Of a DNA stretch of 64,000 bases, positions 1 through 10,900 are shown piece after piece (within the stretch, counting starts at the first letter, position 1; every line of letters begins with the position of its first letter). Position numbers and translations under genes: made by a program. Below the pieces are notes generated by a model. That model was not told the DNA's origin and did no database searches. It saw only the letters and a program-made list of their open reading frames with translations. This DNA comes from Scalesia atractyloides (taxonomy: Eukaryota; Streptophyta; Magnoliopsida; Asterales; Asteraceae): contig CAMTDV010000013.1 in NCBI GenBank assembly GCA_947069175.1, forward strand, positions 32,935,725-32,999,724, in the 5' to 3' direction.

Positions 1-246
1 GATGAAACCCTAGTCATTCCATTAGATGAGATTCAAGTGGATGAACAACTGCACTTTGTGGAACAACCTATCGAGATCATGGATCGTGAGATCATGACTC
101 GAAGGCACACCAAGATACCGATCGTCAAGGTTCGTTGGGATTCTAAGCGTGGACCGGAGTTCACGTGGGAAAGAGAGGACCAAATGAAAAGCAAATACCC
201 ACACCTCTTTGCAGCTGAGCAGCAAGCTAACGAAACCACCAACTAA
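1..246 (+). CDS. Ty3-gypsy polyprotein C-terminus (element A), 5' partial
   Basis: The frame is open from the first base and ends at the TAA at 244-246, so only the last ~81 residues of an integrase/polyprotein are present. The tail contains IPIVKVRWDSKRGPEFTWER followed by a YPHLF motif. This is the layout of the chromodomain-like end of Tekay/Del-type gypsy integrases, which in that family is thought to guide integration to chromatin. Unlike the same region of elements B and C it has no stop or frameshift here and keeps the W-E-R-E residues, so A is probably the youngest of the three. The 3' LTR follows directly. The rest of gag-pol lies to the left of the window. Confidence 0.85.
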   Translation, partial: DETLVIPLDEIQVDEQLHFVEQPIEIMDREIMTRRHTKIPIVKVRWDSKRGPEFTWEREDQMKSKYPHLFAAEQQANETTN

Positions 247-427
247 ATTTTCGGGACGAAAGTTCTTTCAACATTGGGATGATGTGATAACCTGGGAATT
301 TCTTGTAATTTCGTGTACCATTATTAACGAACTAAATCTTTGTGTGTTGCATTCTAACCCTGTGCGTTGCATTCTAAACTGCGTTTACTCAATTTTCGGG
401 ACGAAAATTCTTTCAACATGGGGATAA
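246..427 (+). repeat. Duplicated PPT/LTR-start region of element A
   Basis: The stretch beginning near 247 (attttcgggacgaaagttc, then an LTR-like start TGTGATAACC near 281) recurs about 145 bases later (attttcgggacgaaaattc, then TGTGACATCC at 428). The 3' end of the internal region therefore carries two copies of the polypurine-tract context, and the first is followed by an abortive LTR-like start. ATTTTC-gggac-GAAAAT in the second copy is a short hairpin. Which copy primes plus-strand synthesis cannot be told from sequence alone. Confidence 0.6.
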
Positions 428-832
428 TGTGACATCCCGGTTTTTCAGGTATCTTAAACGCACTACTTCACGGTTATTCATTCCTACGCTAAATTGATTC
501 GGAGATTTGATTTACACGCTCGAAATAACTACGCTAACTTTGTGAACTTGTCAAGTGAATTACGTGCTATGTGTATTAGACGTTTATAAGTTTGGTGAGT
601 TATTATGTCATGTTTTGATTTCGTGATTTTTAGTTATAAAAATATATATATAGTAAATAGATAGACGAACCGAACCGAGCCGCGAAACGAGTCGACCTCA
701 TTTCCTTGCGACTTAAGGAATTAATCAAAACTTGAGGCTCAAGTTAAAGACCCAAACCGCCCCACCCAAACCCTTTGCGCCCGCAAGCACCAAACCGCAA
801 ACCCTTTGATCCTTTTCTTTCCTTCCTTACAC

Positions 833-841
833 TATATATAG
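833..841 (+). promoter_or_regulatory. Putative TATA box in LTR A
   Basis: TATATATAG follows a pyrimidine-rich CCTTCCTTACAC stretch about 405 bases into the LTR, with a C/A-rich tract after it. This is a plausible U3 core promoter for the element. The inverted relative at 15121-15145 has a corresponding TATATATA on the minus strand. Function is inferred only. Confidence 0.45.
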
Positions 842-2596
842 ATATGTATGCATGAGGGTTGTTTTAACAAAAAAAATAAGGAACCCTAGCTCCAAGAATC
901 AGCCGACGGCAGCCCTTCCCACTCCTTCTCTCGATCGCAACCTTCCCCAAAACCCGAAGTGATTCCAATCTCATTCCCGGTTCGTTAATCTTCATTGTTA
1001 AAGGTTAGGGTTTTCTATTGTTTCGCAAATCATGTAGGGTTTATGAACTATCGATAATGCTTGTATGTAATGGTAGAATCATGGTTTATGAAAGTGTTAT
1101 GATGTTAGTTCGATTGATTGTGCAAGTTTGGCGATTATGATGATTAGTTGGAATCAAGAATCATTAGGCTGCGTTTTGTGATAAAAACCATATAATATGA
1201 TTAGGGTTTGGATGAGTATGATGTACATGATGATATATGATTGATAAATCTGTTCTTGATCGTTTATATTTAACGTCTCGATTGTTTAAGTGTGTTATAT
1301 TGCCATAAAAAGTTGAAATCAGGATGCTGAATGGTGTTTACAGCCAACTTCAATTGGCTGTAACTTGGTTATTATTTATCGAAAAACGGATTTTCTGAAG
1401 CCTAAAACGTATATTTTTGAAAAACGCTTCTAATGGCGCTTGATTCATATTTTTTCTGAGGTCGTTTGATACTTTTAAGTGGTCAATTAAGTGCAGTAAC
1501 TGAAGCTGTGTAAATTCTGAAAATTTGTTAGTTGTTTATCGAGTCGGATCTCATAATCTGTAGAGAGTTGAATCACGAAATTTGTACAGCAACTGGAGAT
1601 GGAAATTTCCGGGAAACTCCCACTAAAATTTTGTTACTTGGATGAACGGTGATTTTTAAATAAATTCTCCCGTGGACTGCAGTCAGAAAGTGACGAATAT
1701 GACTGCAGCCTAGTATATTAATATTTATGAATAATTAGTAAAGTGTTAGGACTTGAAAAATTTACATAAAATTCTACAGCTTAGTTGATACCTTCTGTAA
1801 AAAAATTGGAATTTTTGGAACGTTGGAACTATTTTATAAAAATCCTCGAAAACAGCCTAGTATGAGCATACAAGCTGAAACTTGATAACTTGCGAATGTG
1901 TGTACCAAAGTGTTGTATGAGTTGATTTTGTTCATGATAGGTTGGTTTGATCACTATTTTGGTATGATAATACTTTGCATGCATGATTGTGTTTTAGAAT
2001 TTGTTATTGTGTGTGCCGCATTGTGTGTTAGTTATGTGTAGGGTTTGTATCGGTGTGTTCACACACTAACTTTAAATCAATTGACTTCTTAGGACGCGAT
2101 TAGTGGTCCCATCATTTGCTACTTCTGTGTTACACTAACCGAGCAACTAAAGGTGAGTTCACGGCCCCTAATTTTATCCGGTTTTAAACAACAGGGGGAG
2201 AAACATGTATACACTCTACAACCCTATCTCTTTACGTTATACGAAATTAACGTCGTTAAACTATTCGGTAACTAAGTTAATGTTAATGTACGTTATGGTC
2301 ACTAAGCAGCTATATCACACAAGTCCTCGACAAACTCTCGGATCGTTAGTATTGGGTTGATAGCGGGGAAATTATAAGTAGTACTACTGGGCCCGACAAG
2401 CCCCACCCGAGCTAGTCGCGCTAGCCGACCGGGTATGGTCAACGGGTGAATAATTTGGCCTAACTTTCGCCATGGTCAGTGATAGGTCTGGCAACACGGA
2501 GGCACAACAGTCAGCTTCGATCGCGAACACTTACGTGACATAACTTTAGGCTCGCTACCTACATATTAACATTGAACTTAATTACGAAACAACAAT

Positions 2597-2760
2597 ATTA
2601 TTCCGGGTTAGGAATAATGGAACAAACAACAATATTATTCCGGGTTAGGAATAATGGAACAAATAACAATATTATTCCGGGTTAGGAATAATGGAACCAC
2701 ATCATTATTATCCGGGTTTGGAATAATGGAACTATATCGTTATTCTGGGTTAGGGATAAC
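2597..2760 (+). repeat. Five tandem hairpin units in LTR A
   Basis: Each ~35-40 bp unit contains an 8-bp inverted repeat around a six-base loop. Three units read ATTATTCC-gggtta-GGAATAAT (2597-2618, 2634-2655, 2671-2692). The fourth (2704-2727) is imperfect. The fifth (2739-2760) is GTTATTCT-gggtta-GGGATAAC, where the changed left arm still pairs with the changed right arm by Watson-Crick or G-T pairing. The same array in the solo LTR shows further matched changes. Confidence 0.8.
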
Positions 2761-4539
2761 GGGGGAAACAAACTTATAACCGAACTAATGAACTTATGAA
2801 AACCTGTAAACTCACTCTTCTTTAATGTTGACACTTGTTTCTTTACATGTTTCTCAGGACGCTAGGAGCTCTAGGTGCACTCACTTGCATTGATCAAGAC
2901 ATCTTTTTATCGAGTCTCATTTACGAATATTGTTTGGGTTTTTCTTTAGTTTTGGCGTTTGTGTTGGCGCCCGTTCCTTTACTTTACTTTAATGCTTCCG
3001 CTCAACTTTAAAACTAATGCTTCCGCTAAACATTGAAACCAAACTAAGACAATTTAAAAATAACTATGAATGGTTAAACAAATGATTTTGGAAAACGTAT
3101 AAACAAATCATATAGAGTCGTTCGATGTTACTAGTGTCTCGGATTCTGGTTTGTTCACACGCCTCGCGGTAAAACTCCGCAAGTGGAAATTGAGGGTGTG
3201 ACAATTAGAACATGTGAGAACATGTTCGGGTCGTCAATTTCTGTTCTAGGGTCGGTTCGCACCCGAAAGTCGTAAAGTTTGACTTCTGATTTGACTATCG
3301 ATAGTGACCTGATTTAGATTAGTTAGCTACTGATCTAACGTTGCATCATGATCGTAATATAATGTAGCATAACCCCATGAGGTTATATTACATGATCATA
3401 ATCAGAATCCGAGTTTATGCACAAGTTCCGTTATTATGCATTTTGACTAAAATGTCCTTTTTTATATAAAATATGGTTTAATGGATAACGAACTTGAAAA
3501 TGAATTTCCTACTCGTGTAATAGCATAAGTAAGATTATTTGGGATATCAAGTCAGATTATATACTGAGTTTACGTACAAGTTCTTGTGTTATTTCGATAA
3601 ATGACAATAAAACCCTTGTGGCTCATAAAATGGTTTTAAACAAACCTTTTACCTACTCATATGTCATATTGAATAACATATCTAAAACAATTAAACATGA
3701 TATTAACATCAGTTTTAACTAAACTTCGCACAAAATCGTCATTTTACCACATAAATGCCGTTTCGGCACATAGTATGGTTTTAAGCCATATTAATCAACC
3801 AAGACTTGTTATCTAATGGTTTTATAATTTATTTAAAATATTTTAATAGTAGGTACATGATTTAACTCAGAATCCCAAATAAATTATAAAACTATGTGTA
3901 AGTTGACCAAAATGCCCCTATGGTGCATAGTTTGGTCATAAATGATAAATTACACATATGAACAATATCTTACTAATATTATATCATAAATTAACTATTT
4001 TTGCAGAATACTTATGATTATAACATTAAAATATATTCAAGACCCTTCTATATGGTATATAATTAACAAAACGACCTTATGAATCTGTTAACAAGCTTAC
4101 AAGGCTGACTTTCCCAAGTTATAAAAGATTTTTCGTGCCCTGTGCACTTAAATCCATTTTCAAGATGTTTTCAAAATGAGTCAGTTGGGTGTATTTACCA
4201 GTCAAAGCTGACATGTTTTCAAAACACTAAGCTTGTAGGAACAATACGAAATAGGCTAGAATTTGCTCGGTAGTGATATAAGAGGATCTTGCAAATCCTT
4301 AGATCTGCCCAAAGTCTGTTATACATTTTTGTACATTTTAGGATCCGCCTATGGATCTTCCATTACAAGTCATATGTATATTATTTTTCGTACTATAAAC
4401 ATTTAGTGTGTATTAGTAATTTAAACTCCAAGACTTTCGTTGTGCTGTGTTTAATTGACTATGATGATATCCACTTACGTCACAATATTCCCCACCCGGT
4501 CCAAACGGTGTTTGGTTGTAAAATACGGGGTGTGACAGG

Positions 4540-5224
4540 TTGGGGGTGGGTTTTGTTTTTTTGGGTTTTTAGGGGGTGGGGTTAGCTTTTTAGGGTTTTT
4601 ATGGTGAGGTATAGTTTTTTTAAGGGGGGCGGGTGGGGTGGGTGTTTAGGTTTTTTGGTGGTGGTGGGGTAAGTTTAATTTGTTGGTTCACATTGATTCT
4701 TGTAGTTCTCGCAATAAGGGTGGTTCTTAATGAACCTTACCCTATCATTTAAGAACCACCCTTATTGTGAAAACCACGAGAATCAATGTGAACACAACAA
4801 AACAAAATTTTCCCGCCACCACCAAAAAACCTAAACATATATATATACATATATATTAATGACAACTTTACACATACTCACAAAAACATAATATTCTATC
4901 AAATGTATAAAAGTTTTGATGTACATTAAACAAGTCTCTCTTGCACACACTTTAATCTCTCTCTCTCTCTCACTCACCAAATTCTCTCACACACTGGCTC
5001 TCTCAAACAAACAACCTCACCACATGTCACGTAACCTTGCCATAGACTTGACTCTCACATTATATATAAATATTATATATAAATAAATGACCATTTTTTA
5101 CATACTCCCAAAAACATACTATTCATCAAATGTACATACTTTTAATGCACATTATACAAGTCTATCTTGCACGCATTTTAACTCTCTCTCATACACCTAA
5201 TTCTCTCTCACATACTGACTATCA
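4540..5224 (+). other. Foreign segment between two copies of the LTR B tail
   Basis: The segment starts G/T-rich (ggttgggggtgggttttg), then holds a long inverted repeat (4684-4793), then a ~130-base stretch (about 4865-5000) that is repeated in diverged form at about 5096-5225. The repeated stretch is CT-rich, with ctctctct runs and the shared word caagtct-tcttgcac. There is no coding potential. It may be a MITE- or Helitron-like insertion with captured or duplicated ends, but I could not fix target duplications. Confidence 0.5.
4684..4793. repeat. Large inverted repeat (hairpin)
   Basis: TTCACATTGATTCTTGTAG at the left is matched by the complement of a right arm ending GAGAATCAATGTGAAC. Further in, AATAAGGGTGGTTCTTA pairs with TAAGAACCACCCTTATT. 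The arms are about 45 bases with a ~18-base loop. The word resembling TTCTCGCAATA also occurs in the terminal repeats of the 48443-48864 element, suggesting related MITE families. Confidence 0.7.
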
Positions 5225-5646
5225 CAAGTTATAAAAGATTTTTCATGCCCTGTGCACGTAAATCCATTTTAAAATGTTTTCAAAATGAGTCAGTTGGGTG
5301 TATTTACTAGCGAAAGCTGACGTATTTTCAAAAGACTAAACTTGCAGGTACAATACGAAATAGGCTGGAAGCTGCTCGGTAGTGATATAAGAGGATCTTG
5401 CAAATCCTTAGATCTGCTCAAAGTCTGTTATACATTTTTGTACATTTTAGGATCCGCCTGTGATTTTCCATTACAAGCGGTCTGTTTATTATTTTCGTAC
5501 TTTGAACATTTGGTTTGTAATAGTAATTTAAACTCCAAGACTTCCGATGTGCTGTGTTTAATTGACTATGATGATATCAACTTACGTCACAATATTCCCA
5601 CCCGGGCCCAATGGTATTTGGTTGTAAAATATGGGGTGTGACAGGT

Positions 5647-5658
5647 TGGTATAAGAGC
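5647..5658 (+). other. Primer binding site of element B (mutated)
   Basis: TGGTATAAGAGC lies four bases after the 5' LTR end. It differs at one position from TGGTATCAGAGC, the complement of plant initiator tRNA-Met found intact in element C (56182-56193). Confidence 0.75.
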
Positions 5659-5815
5659 CAACGTTTGAGAGAATTAAATACTATGCTTCTTGTGTTTAAT
5701 CTCAAATTTACACAAAAGCACATTCCTTAGACTTCCGAGTCTAGGCTTTGACCTAGGATTACTCATCTCATTATTATGTTATTAGTATTGTTTTTTACTT
5801 GATTTTAATAGGATA

Positions 5816-6842
5816 ATGCCGCCAAGAGTACGAGGAAGAGGTAAAGGACCTATGAGGGGAGGACCATCAGGACATATCCCTTCACAACCCCATCACCCAA
5901 ATCCTTATGAGGATTCGGGGAATTCCTAGCTACTAGCGCAACATTCACCTACTCACACACAAAACTCGTACCACTCATATCTTTCTCATCAATCACTCAT
6001 TCTCATCACTCTCATCATTCATATAATGATGTGTTTAACCTTAACCACTACTTCAACACACCCCCAGCTGATCAAAATCAATTAGATCAACCCAACCCAA
6101 TGGACGAGGACTCCGATCCGGAGATGCCGCCGTTAGGATTACACACACATCCCATCGAAATATCTACGATTCGAACTCTTACGCAGGATCACCATACCAA
6201 GGTCCTAATGAATGGGACCAATACTGGAGCCAATTCACTTTTGCTAACACTCCTTCCCACCACTCCCCAACACCTCTTATGCAAGAAGATTTTCATATGG
6301 AATCGGTGGAACAATCTCAGCTGCCACCTAAGCCACCAAGGAGGAAACATGGAGCATGTATGTCGGTACGTGCGGGTCAATAGTCGGGTTCGCTGCCGCC
6401 ATTACCCAAACCTTACCCTATCATTCACGAGGGCCCACGAATGGATGGACCATCCAATGCTTCACCTATGGTGGAACCAACACCACCACCATCGGGTTTT
6501 AATAACCCTATTCCCACATATCTGGATATATCTGGACATGATCCTTTTAACCCATTTACAATGGTAAATTACCAGGCACTATCGCATTACCCTTATACAC
6601 AAGCGGTCATGAATAATGCACTTTACCCATCTCCTTTCCCACCTTCTTATCCATCTACTAGATATCCAAATTATGGGTACCAGTATTTTGTTGTACCACA
6701 ACCACAATCACAACCTCCGCCCCCACTTGAGCCCTTGGAACGAATGAAGGAAATACAACAACAATCGGAGAAGACGGAGAAGAAGACGAATAAGTTCTTC
6801 AAGAAGCTTTCCAAGTTAGTTAAGGGAAAGAAGGAAGAGTGA
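5816..6842 (+). pseudogene. ORF1: proline-rich protein upstream of gag (element B)
   Basis: The start MPPRVRGRGKGPMRGGPSG is an arginine/glycine-rich head, and the ORF closes with KKTNKFFKKLSKLVKGKKEE and TGA at 6840-6842. A homologous ORF sits at the same place in element C (56348-57402) with a near-identical head and tail and a shared acidic block (SDPEMPP, then THPIEIS). In B it is broken by an early stop (EDSGNS then TAG near 5928) and several frameshifts; the C-terminal third reads open from 6441. The full length would be ~340 residues, Pro/Gln/His-rich with a basic C-terminus. No known domain is recognised. It is neither gag nor pol: it precedes a complete gag and is separated from it by ~1.15 kb of repeats. 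Its role is unknown; the basic ends are compatible with nucleic-acid binding, which is speculation. Confidence 0.65.
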
Positions 6843-7993
6843 AGTCTCTTCTATTATTATATTTAGTCCCTACGAGGACATTGTTATATCTTTAGTCCTT
6901 GCGTGGACATTGTTATTTCTTTTAGTCCTTGCATGGACAATTAGTTTTGTTTATTTAATTCTAGTATTGTAATTTCTTATTGGCATTTAATGAAATATTT
7001 TGGAATTATATATATATGTATTCATCCTCTTCAAGCGAACGTCTCGATTGTACTCAAAATTGATGCTCTGCTATATAATTCCAAAATATCTTAATGGTTT
7101 TGATTAGCCAAGTGGCACAGACCACATTATTTGGCCAGCTTATAAATGATAGTTAAGGATGAATAGCCTTCTATCATGATAGTTAAGGAGAATTATCCTT
7201 CTATCCAAAGGTGGTGGACTATGTTCAAGCCTCCAAGTCGTTAAGGTCAATGCGATCGTGACTATTAATCGACCATTAAGTTACTCCTATGTTAACATTC
7301 AAGTAATGTTCATACTCCTGGTAGTGTGACTTGAGGAACCACACTAGCCGTCTAGGTAAATGGACTACGTCCTAACCTATTATATAGCCTATGTGATCAA
7401 TATGATCCTGGCTAATATTATCAATGCGATGATAATAATTGACATCCATTAGTGATGTAGTGCCTACGGGCCATAATTAAACATCCATTAGTAATGTAGT
7501 GCCTACGGGCCATAATTGACATCCATTAGTGATGTAGTGTTTGCGGACCATAATTAAACATCTATTAGGGATGATTTGCCTTTGAGAAATATTATATTGT
7601 CAATTATGAAAATGATAGTTGTGGTTAATATGACTCTCTGCCCAAAATTATATCCATTAGCGACAAGCTATGAGCCATATTTTTAATGTCTTTCGTGACA
7701 AGCCTATGAGCTATTTGTAATTGTCTAATGACAATGACAGTTGTGACATTACGATCCACTGTCTAATAGTATATGGGCTATGTCCAAATTGTAATTTGCC
7801 TTTGATGGTCCTTTTGAGACCTAGGCCAAATATATATAACATTCATGGAGATGTTAAAGCCTAAGAGTTGTGATTATATTCACACTAGTTAAAATAGGCA
7901 ATGGATTTATATATAATTTTTTTAAAGCAATATGGTTATTAATACCATGGCTAAGAGAAGTTTAATTTGGTCTTTAGAACCAAAGCTTCAAGA
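6843..7993 (+). other. Non-coding repeat-rich spacer between ORF1 and gag (element B)
   Basis: No open frame is supported. It begins with three ~30-base units each carrying a GTCC-n6-GGAC mini-hairpin (agtccctacgaggac, agtccttgcgtggac, agtccttgcatggac; about 6866-6941). Around 7440-7570 there are about three ~45-base units built on catccattagtgatgtagtg. Element C has the same arrangement (57403-58505), so the spacer is a family feature rather than local decay. Confidence 0.65.
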
Positions 7994-10900
7994 ATGGCTA
8001 ACTCGGACGAGGCGCAAAGTAGCCACCGAGATACTAACTCTAACAAAGCTGAAAATATAGCCATCGATAATGATAATTTCCAAGCTCGCATAGATGCAGC
8101 TGTTGGAAAGGCCATGGAAAGGGACATGGAGAAATTTAAGGAATTGAGCGCTACTCGCTTCAAACCTTTGTCTATTTCACCATCCACGGCTCGTAAGGAG
8201 AGCTCTGTTCACTACTCAAACGCGAAGAGTGAACCAAAGAAACTAGAACTTAATGATAGGTTCGTTCTTCTAAAGACGGATGTACCTACAAATACTTCAT
8301 CTCCTACAAACCCCGAGATTTCAATGGAGAAAGGGGAGCAGTAGAAGCCTTGAGATGGCTTGATGAGATGGAGACGATAGTAGATATCAGCGGTTGTGCT
8401 GATAAGGATGTGGTTAAGTACGTATCACAGTCCATCAAGGGTGATGCCCTAATTTGGTGGAAGGAATGGTCCAATCAACAGGTCAGGTACACCTGTACAA
8501 CTTGGGATGATCCAAGTTTGTCGACCTTGTCAAGGAGACATACTGCCCACCTCATGAGGTGAAGAAGATAGAGTCAGACTTTCTGACTCTTACAATGAAA
8601 AATCTGGACTGTAGGAAGTATGTTTCTGACTTCAACTCCCTGACTAGATTAGTTTCCTATCTACTTACCCCTGAACCCAAACGCATTGTGCGTTTATTAA
8701 TGGGTTAGCACCCGATATTAAGGGCATGGTAAAGGCTGCTCAGCCTAGTACCTATAGGTCTGCTGTTGACCTATCTCTCTCACTCACCTTAGACTTGGTG
8801 AGGCAAAAGTCGGTTAGGACTGAGACTGGCGGAAAAAGGAAACGGGAGGAGGATAACTCCCAAAGGTTCAGAAAGAAAGGAAATTTTGGGTTCAAGAAGA
8901 ACCAGCACATGTGTAATGATAGACCTCTGTGCAAGACCTGTAACCGCAGGCATTGAGGGCAATGCAATGTTGACCCACAGATTAAACCCTGTGGTATTTG
9001 CAAAAGAAAAGGGCATAAGACCTTAGAATGCAAAAATCTTAAAGATGTCGTCTATTACGGTTGTAATGAGAAGGGGCATATTAAGCCTAACTGCCCTAAG
9101 AACCCCAGAGGTAATGATGCAAAGCCTGGAGAGACTAAGCAAGGAAATGCTCGTGCCTTCCAGATGCTAGAGAGGATGTTAATGACAACAATGTCATAAT
9201 AGGTACATTCCTCATTAATGAGGTATATGCTAGAGTTTTTTTTTTATTCAGGTACAGATAAGTCTTTTGTAGACCATAAGTTTAGTAAACTATTAAACTT
9301 ACCCGTAAGAACCGTAGACATAACTTATGAAGTAGAACTTTCTGATGGAACTTTAGAAACAGCATCTTCCATTCTTGATGGGTGTTTTATATCCATTAAA
9401 GATCATTATATTCCTATCTCTCTTATGCCAATGAAATAGGCGCGGTTCTATGTAGTCTTAGGCATGGATTAGTTATCTCATAACCAAGCCCGCATTACCT
9501 GTGATAAGAAACTCATTGAAATTAAAACCCCATCTGGTGAAATGGTAGCCATTCTTGGACATTCACACTATGGATTGCCAGACAAGGCGTCGTTATTCAA
9601 GGCATCCAAGTGTCTAGGAAAAGGTTGTGTCATTTATATGGCACAAGTCACTATCACGAGCTTAAGCCAAAGATTGAAGACCTTTCAATCATCTCGAAAT
9701 ATCCCGATGCCTTTCCTGAAGAATTACGAAGTCTACCTCCAGATAGGCAAGTGGAATTTAGGATTGATATCCTACCAGGATCAGCACCGTTGCTAGAGCT
9801 CCGTATCGGCTAGCTCCGACGGAAATGAAAGAATTAAGAATACAATTAGATTAACTTTTGAAGAAAGGCTTTATTCGGCCTAGTTCCTCACATGGGGGAG
9901 CTCCTATCCTTTTCGTTAAGAAAAAGGACGGTTTAATACGGATGTGCATTGATTACCGCGAACTAAATACGATAATGATCAAGAATTGTTATCCTCTGCC
10001 CAGGATCGACTACTTGTTCGATCAACTTCAAGGGGCTAGTTACTTCTCTAAGATTAACTTAAGATCAGGATATCATCAACTGAAGGTTAGAGATTAGGAT
10101 GTTCCTAAGACTGCCTTAAGGACCCGTTACGACCATTATGAATTTCTAGTGATGCCTTTTGGGCTCACAAATGCACCTGCAGCATTCATGGATCTCATGA
10201 ATAGAATCTAAAAGCCGTATTTAGATAAATTTGTCATTGTCCTCATAGACGACATACTTATCTACTCTTGTAATCAAGTTGATCACGAGAAACATCTTCG
10301 ATGCATCCTAGAATTGCTTAGAAAAGAGAAACTTTATGCTAAGTTCTCTAAGTGCGAATTTTGGCTTAGAGAAGTCCAATTTCTTGGACATGTTGTAAGT
10401 GAGCGTGGTATCCAAGTGGATCCCGCCAAAATAGAAGCCATAATAAATTGGGAAATACCTAAAACTCCATCAGAGATTCGTAGTTTCTTAGGATTGGCTG
10501 GTTATTGTAGGAGGTTCATTTGAGAAGTTTTCGAGGATATCCACTTCTTTAACTACCTTGACCCGTAAGAATGTCAAGTTTGAGTGGGGTCTAAAATAAC
10601 AAGAAACTTTTGATGTTCTGAAACACAAATTGAGCAATGCTCCTGTTATTATATATACCTGAGGGTATTGAGGATTTTGTCATTTATTGTGATGTTTCGC
10701 ACACTGGCATGGGTTGTGTGCTTATGCAAAAAGGCAAAGTAATTGCTTATGTATCACAACAATTAAAGGTGCACTAAAGGAATTACACCACCCATGATTT
10801 GGAATTAGGTGCTGTTGTATTTGCACTTAAGTTGTGGAGACATTACTTATATGGCACGAAGTGTATTATATACACTGATCATAAGAGTCTCCAACATCTG

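Larger units (their letters stand above)
428..3203 (+). repeat. 3' LTR of gypsy element A
   Basis: It runs from TGTGACATCC to GGGTGTGACA, about 2.78 kb, directly after the element A stop codon and polypurine region. The reverse complement of the same family forms the solo LTR at 12531-15657, which confirms both termini. It is followed by ATTAG. In the uninterrupted B-type LTR (around 16909) this pentamer is part of the target, so ATTAG is the predicted 5-bp target duplication; the left copy lies outside the window. It contains a TATA box near 833 and a five-unit hairpin repeat at 2597-2760. Confidence 0.85.
3204..5643 (+). repeat. 5' LTR of gypsy element B (right part), interrupted by element A
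   Basis: Sequence from ATTAGAACATG onward matches B's own 3' LTR (from ~16909) and C's LTR (from ~54309), ending GGGGTGTGACA at 5643 just before the primer site. The left part of this LTR lies beyond element A, outside the window. About 0.8 kb present in C (between ~54890 and ~55730) is missing at the junction near 4080. The last ~420 bases occur twice (about 4113-4539 and 5225-5643), separated by a foreign segment. Confidence 0.8.

Noticed and set aside
4289..4585. Open frames in LTR B tail (also 5342-5641)
   Set aside because: They lie within duplicated LTR sequence; length is compatible with chance and the C LTR breaks the frame.
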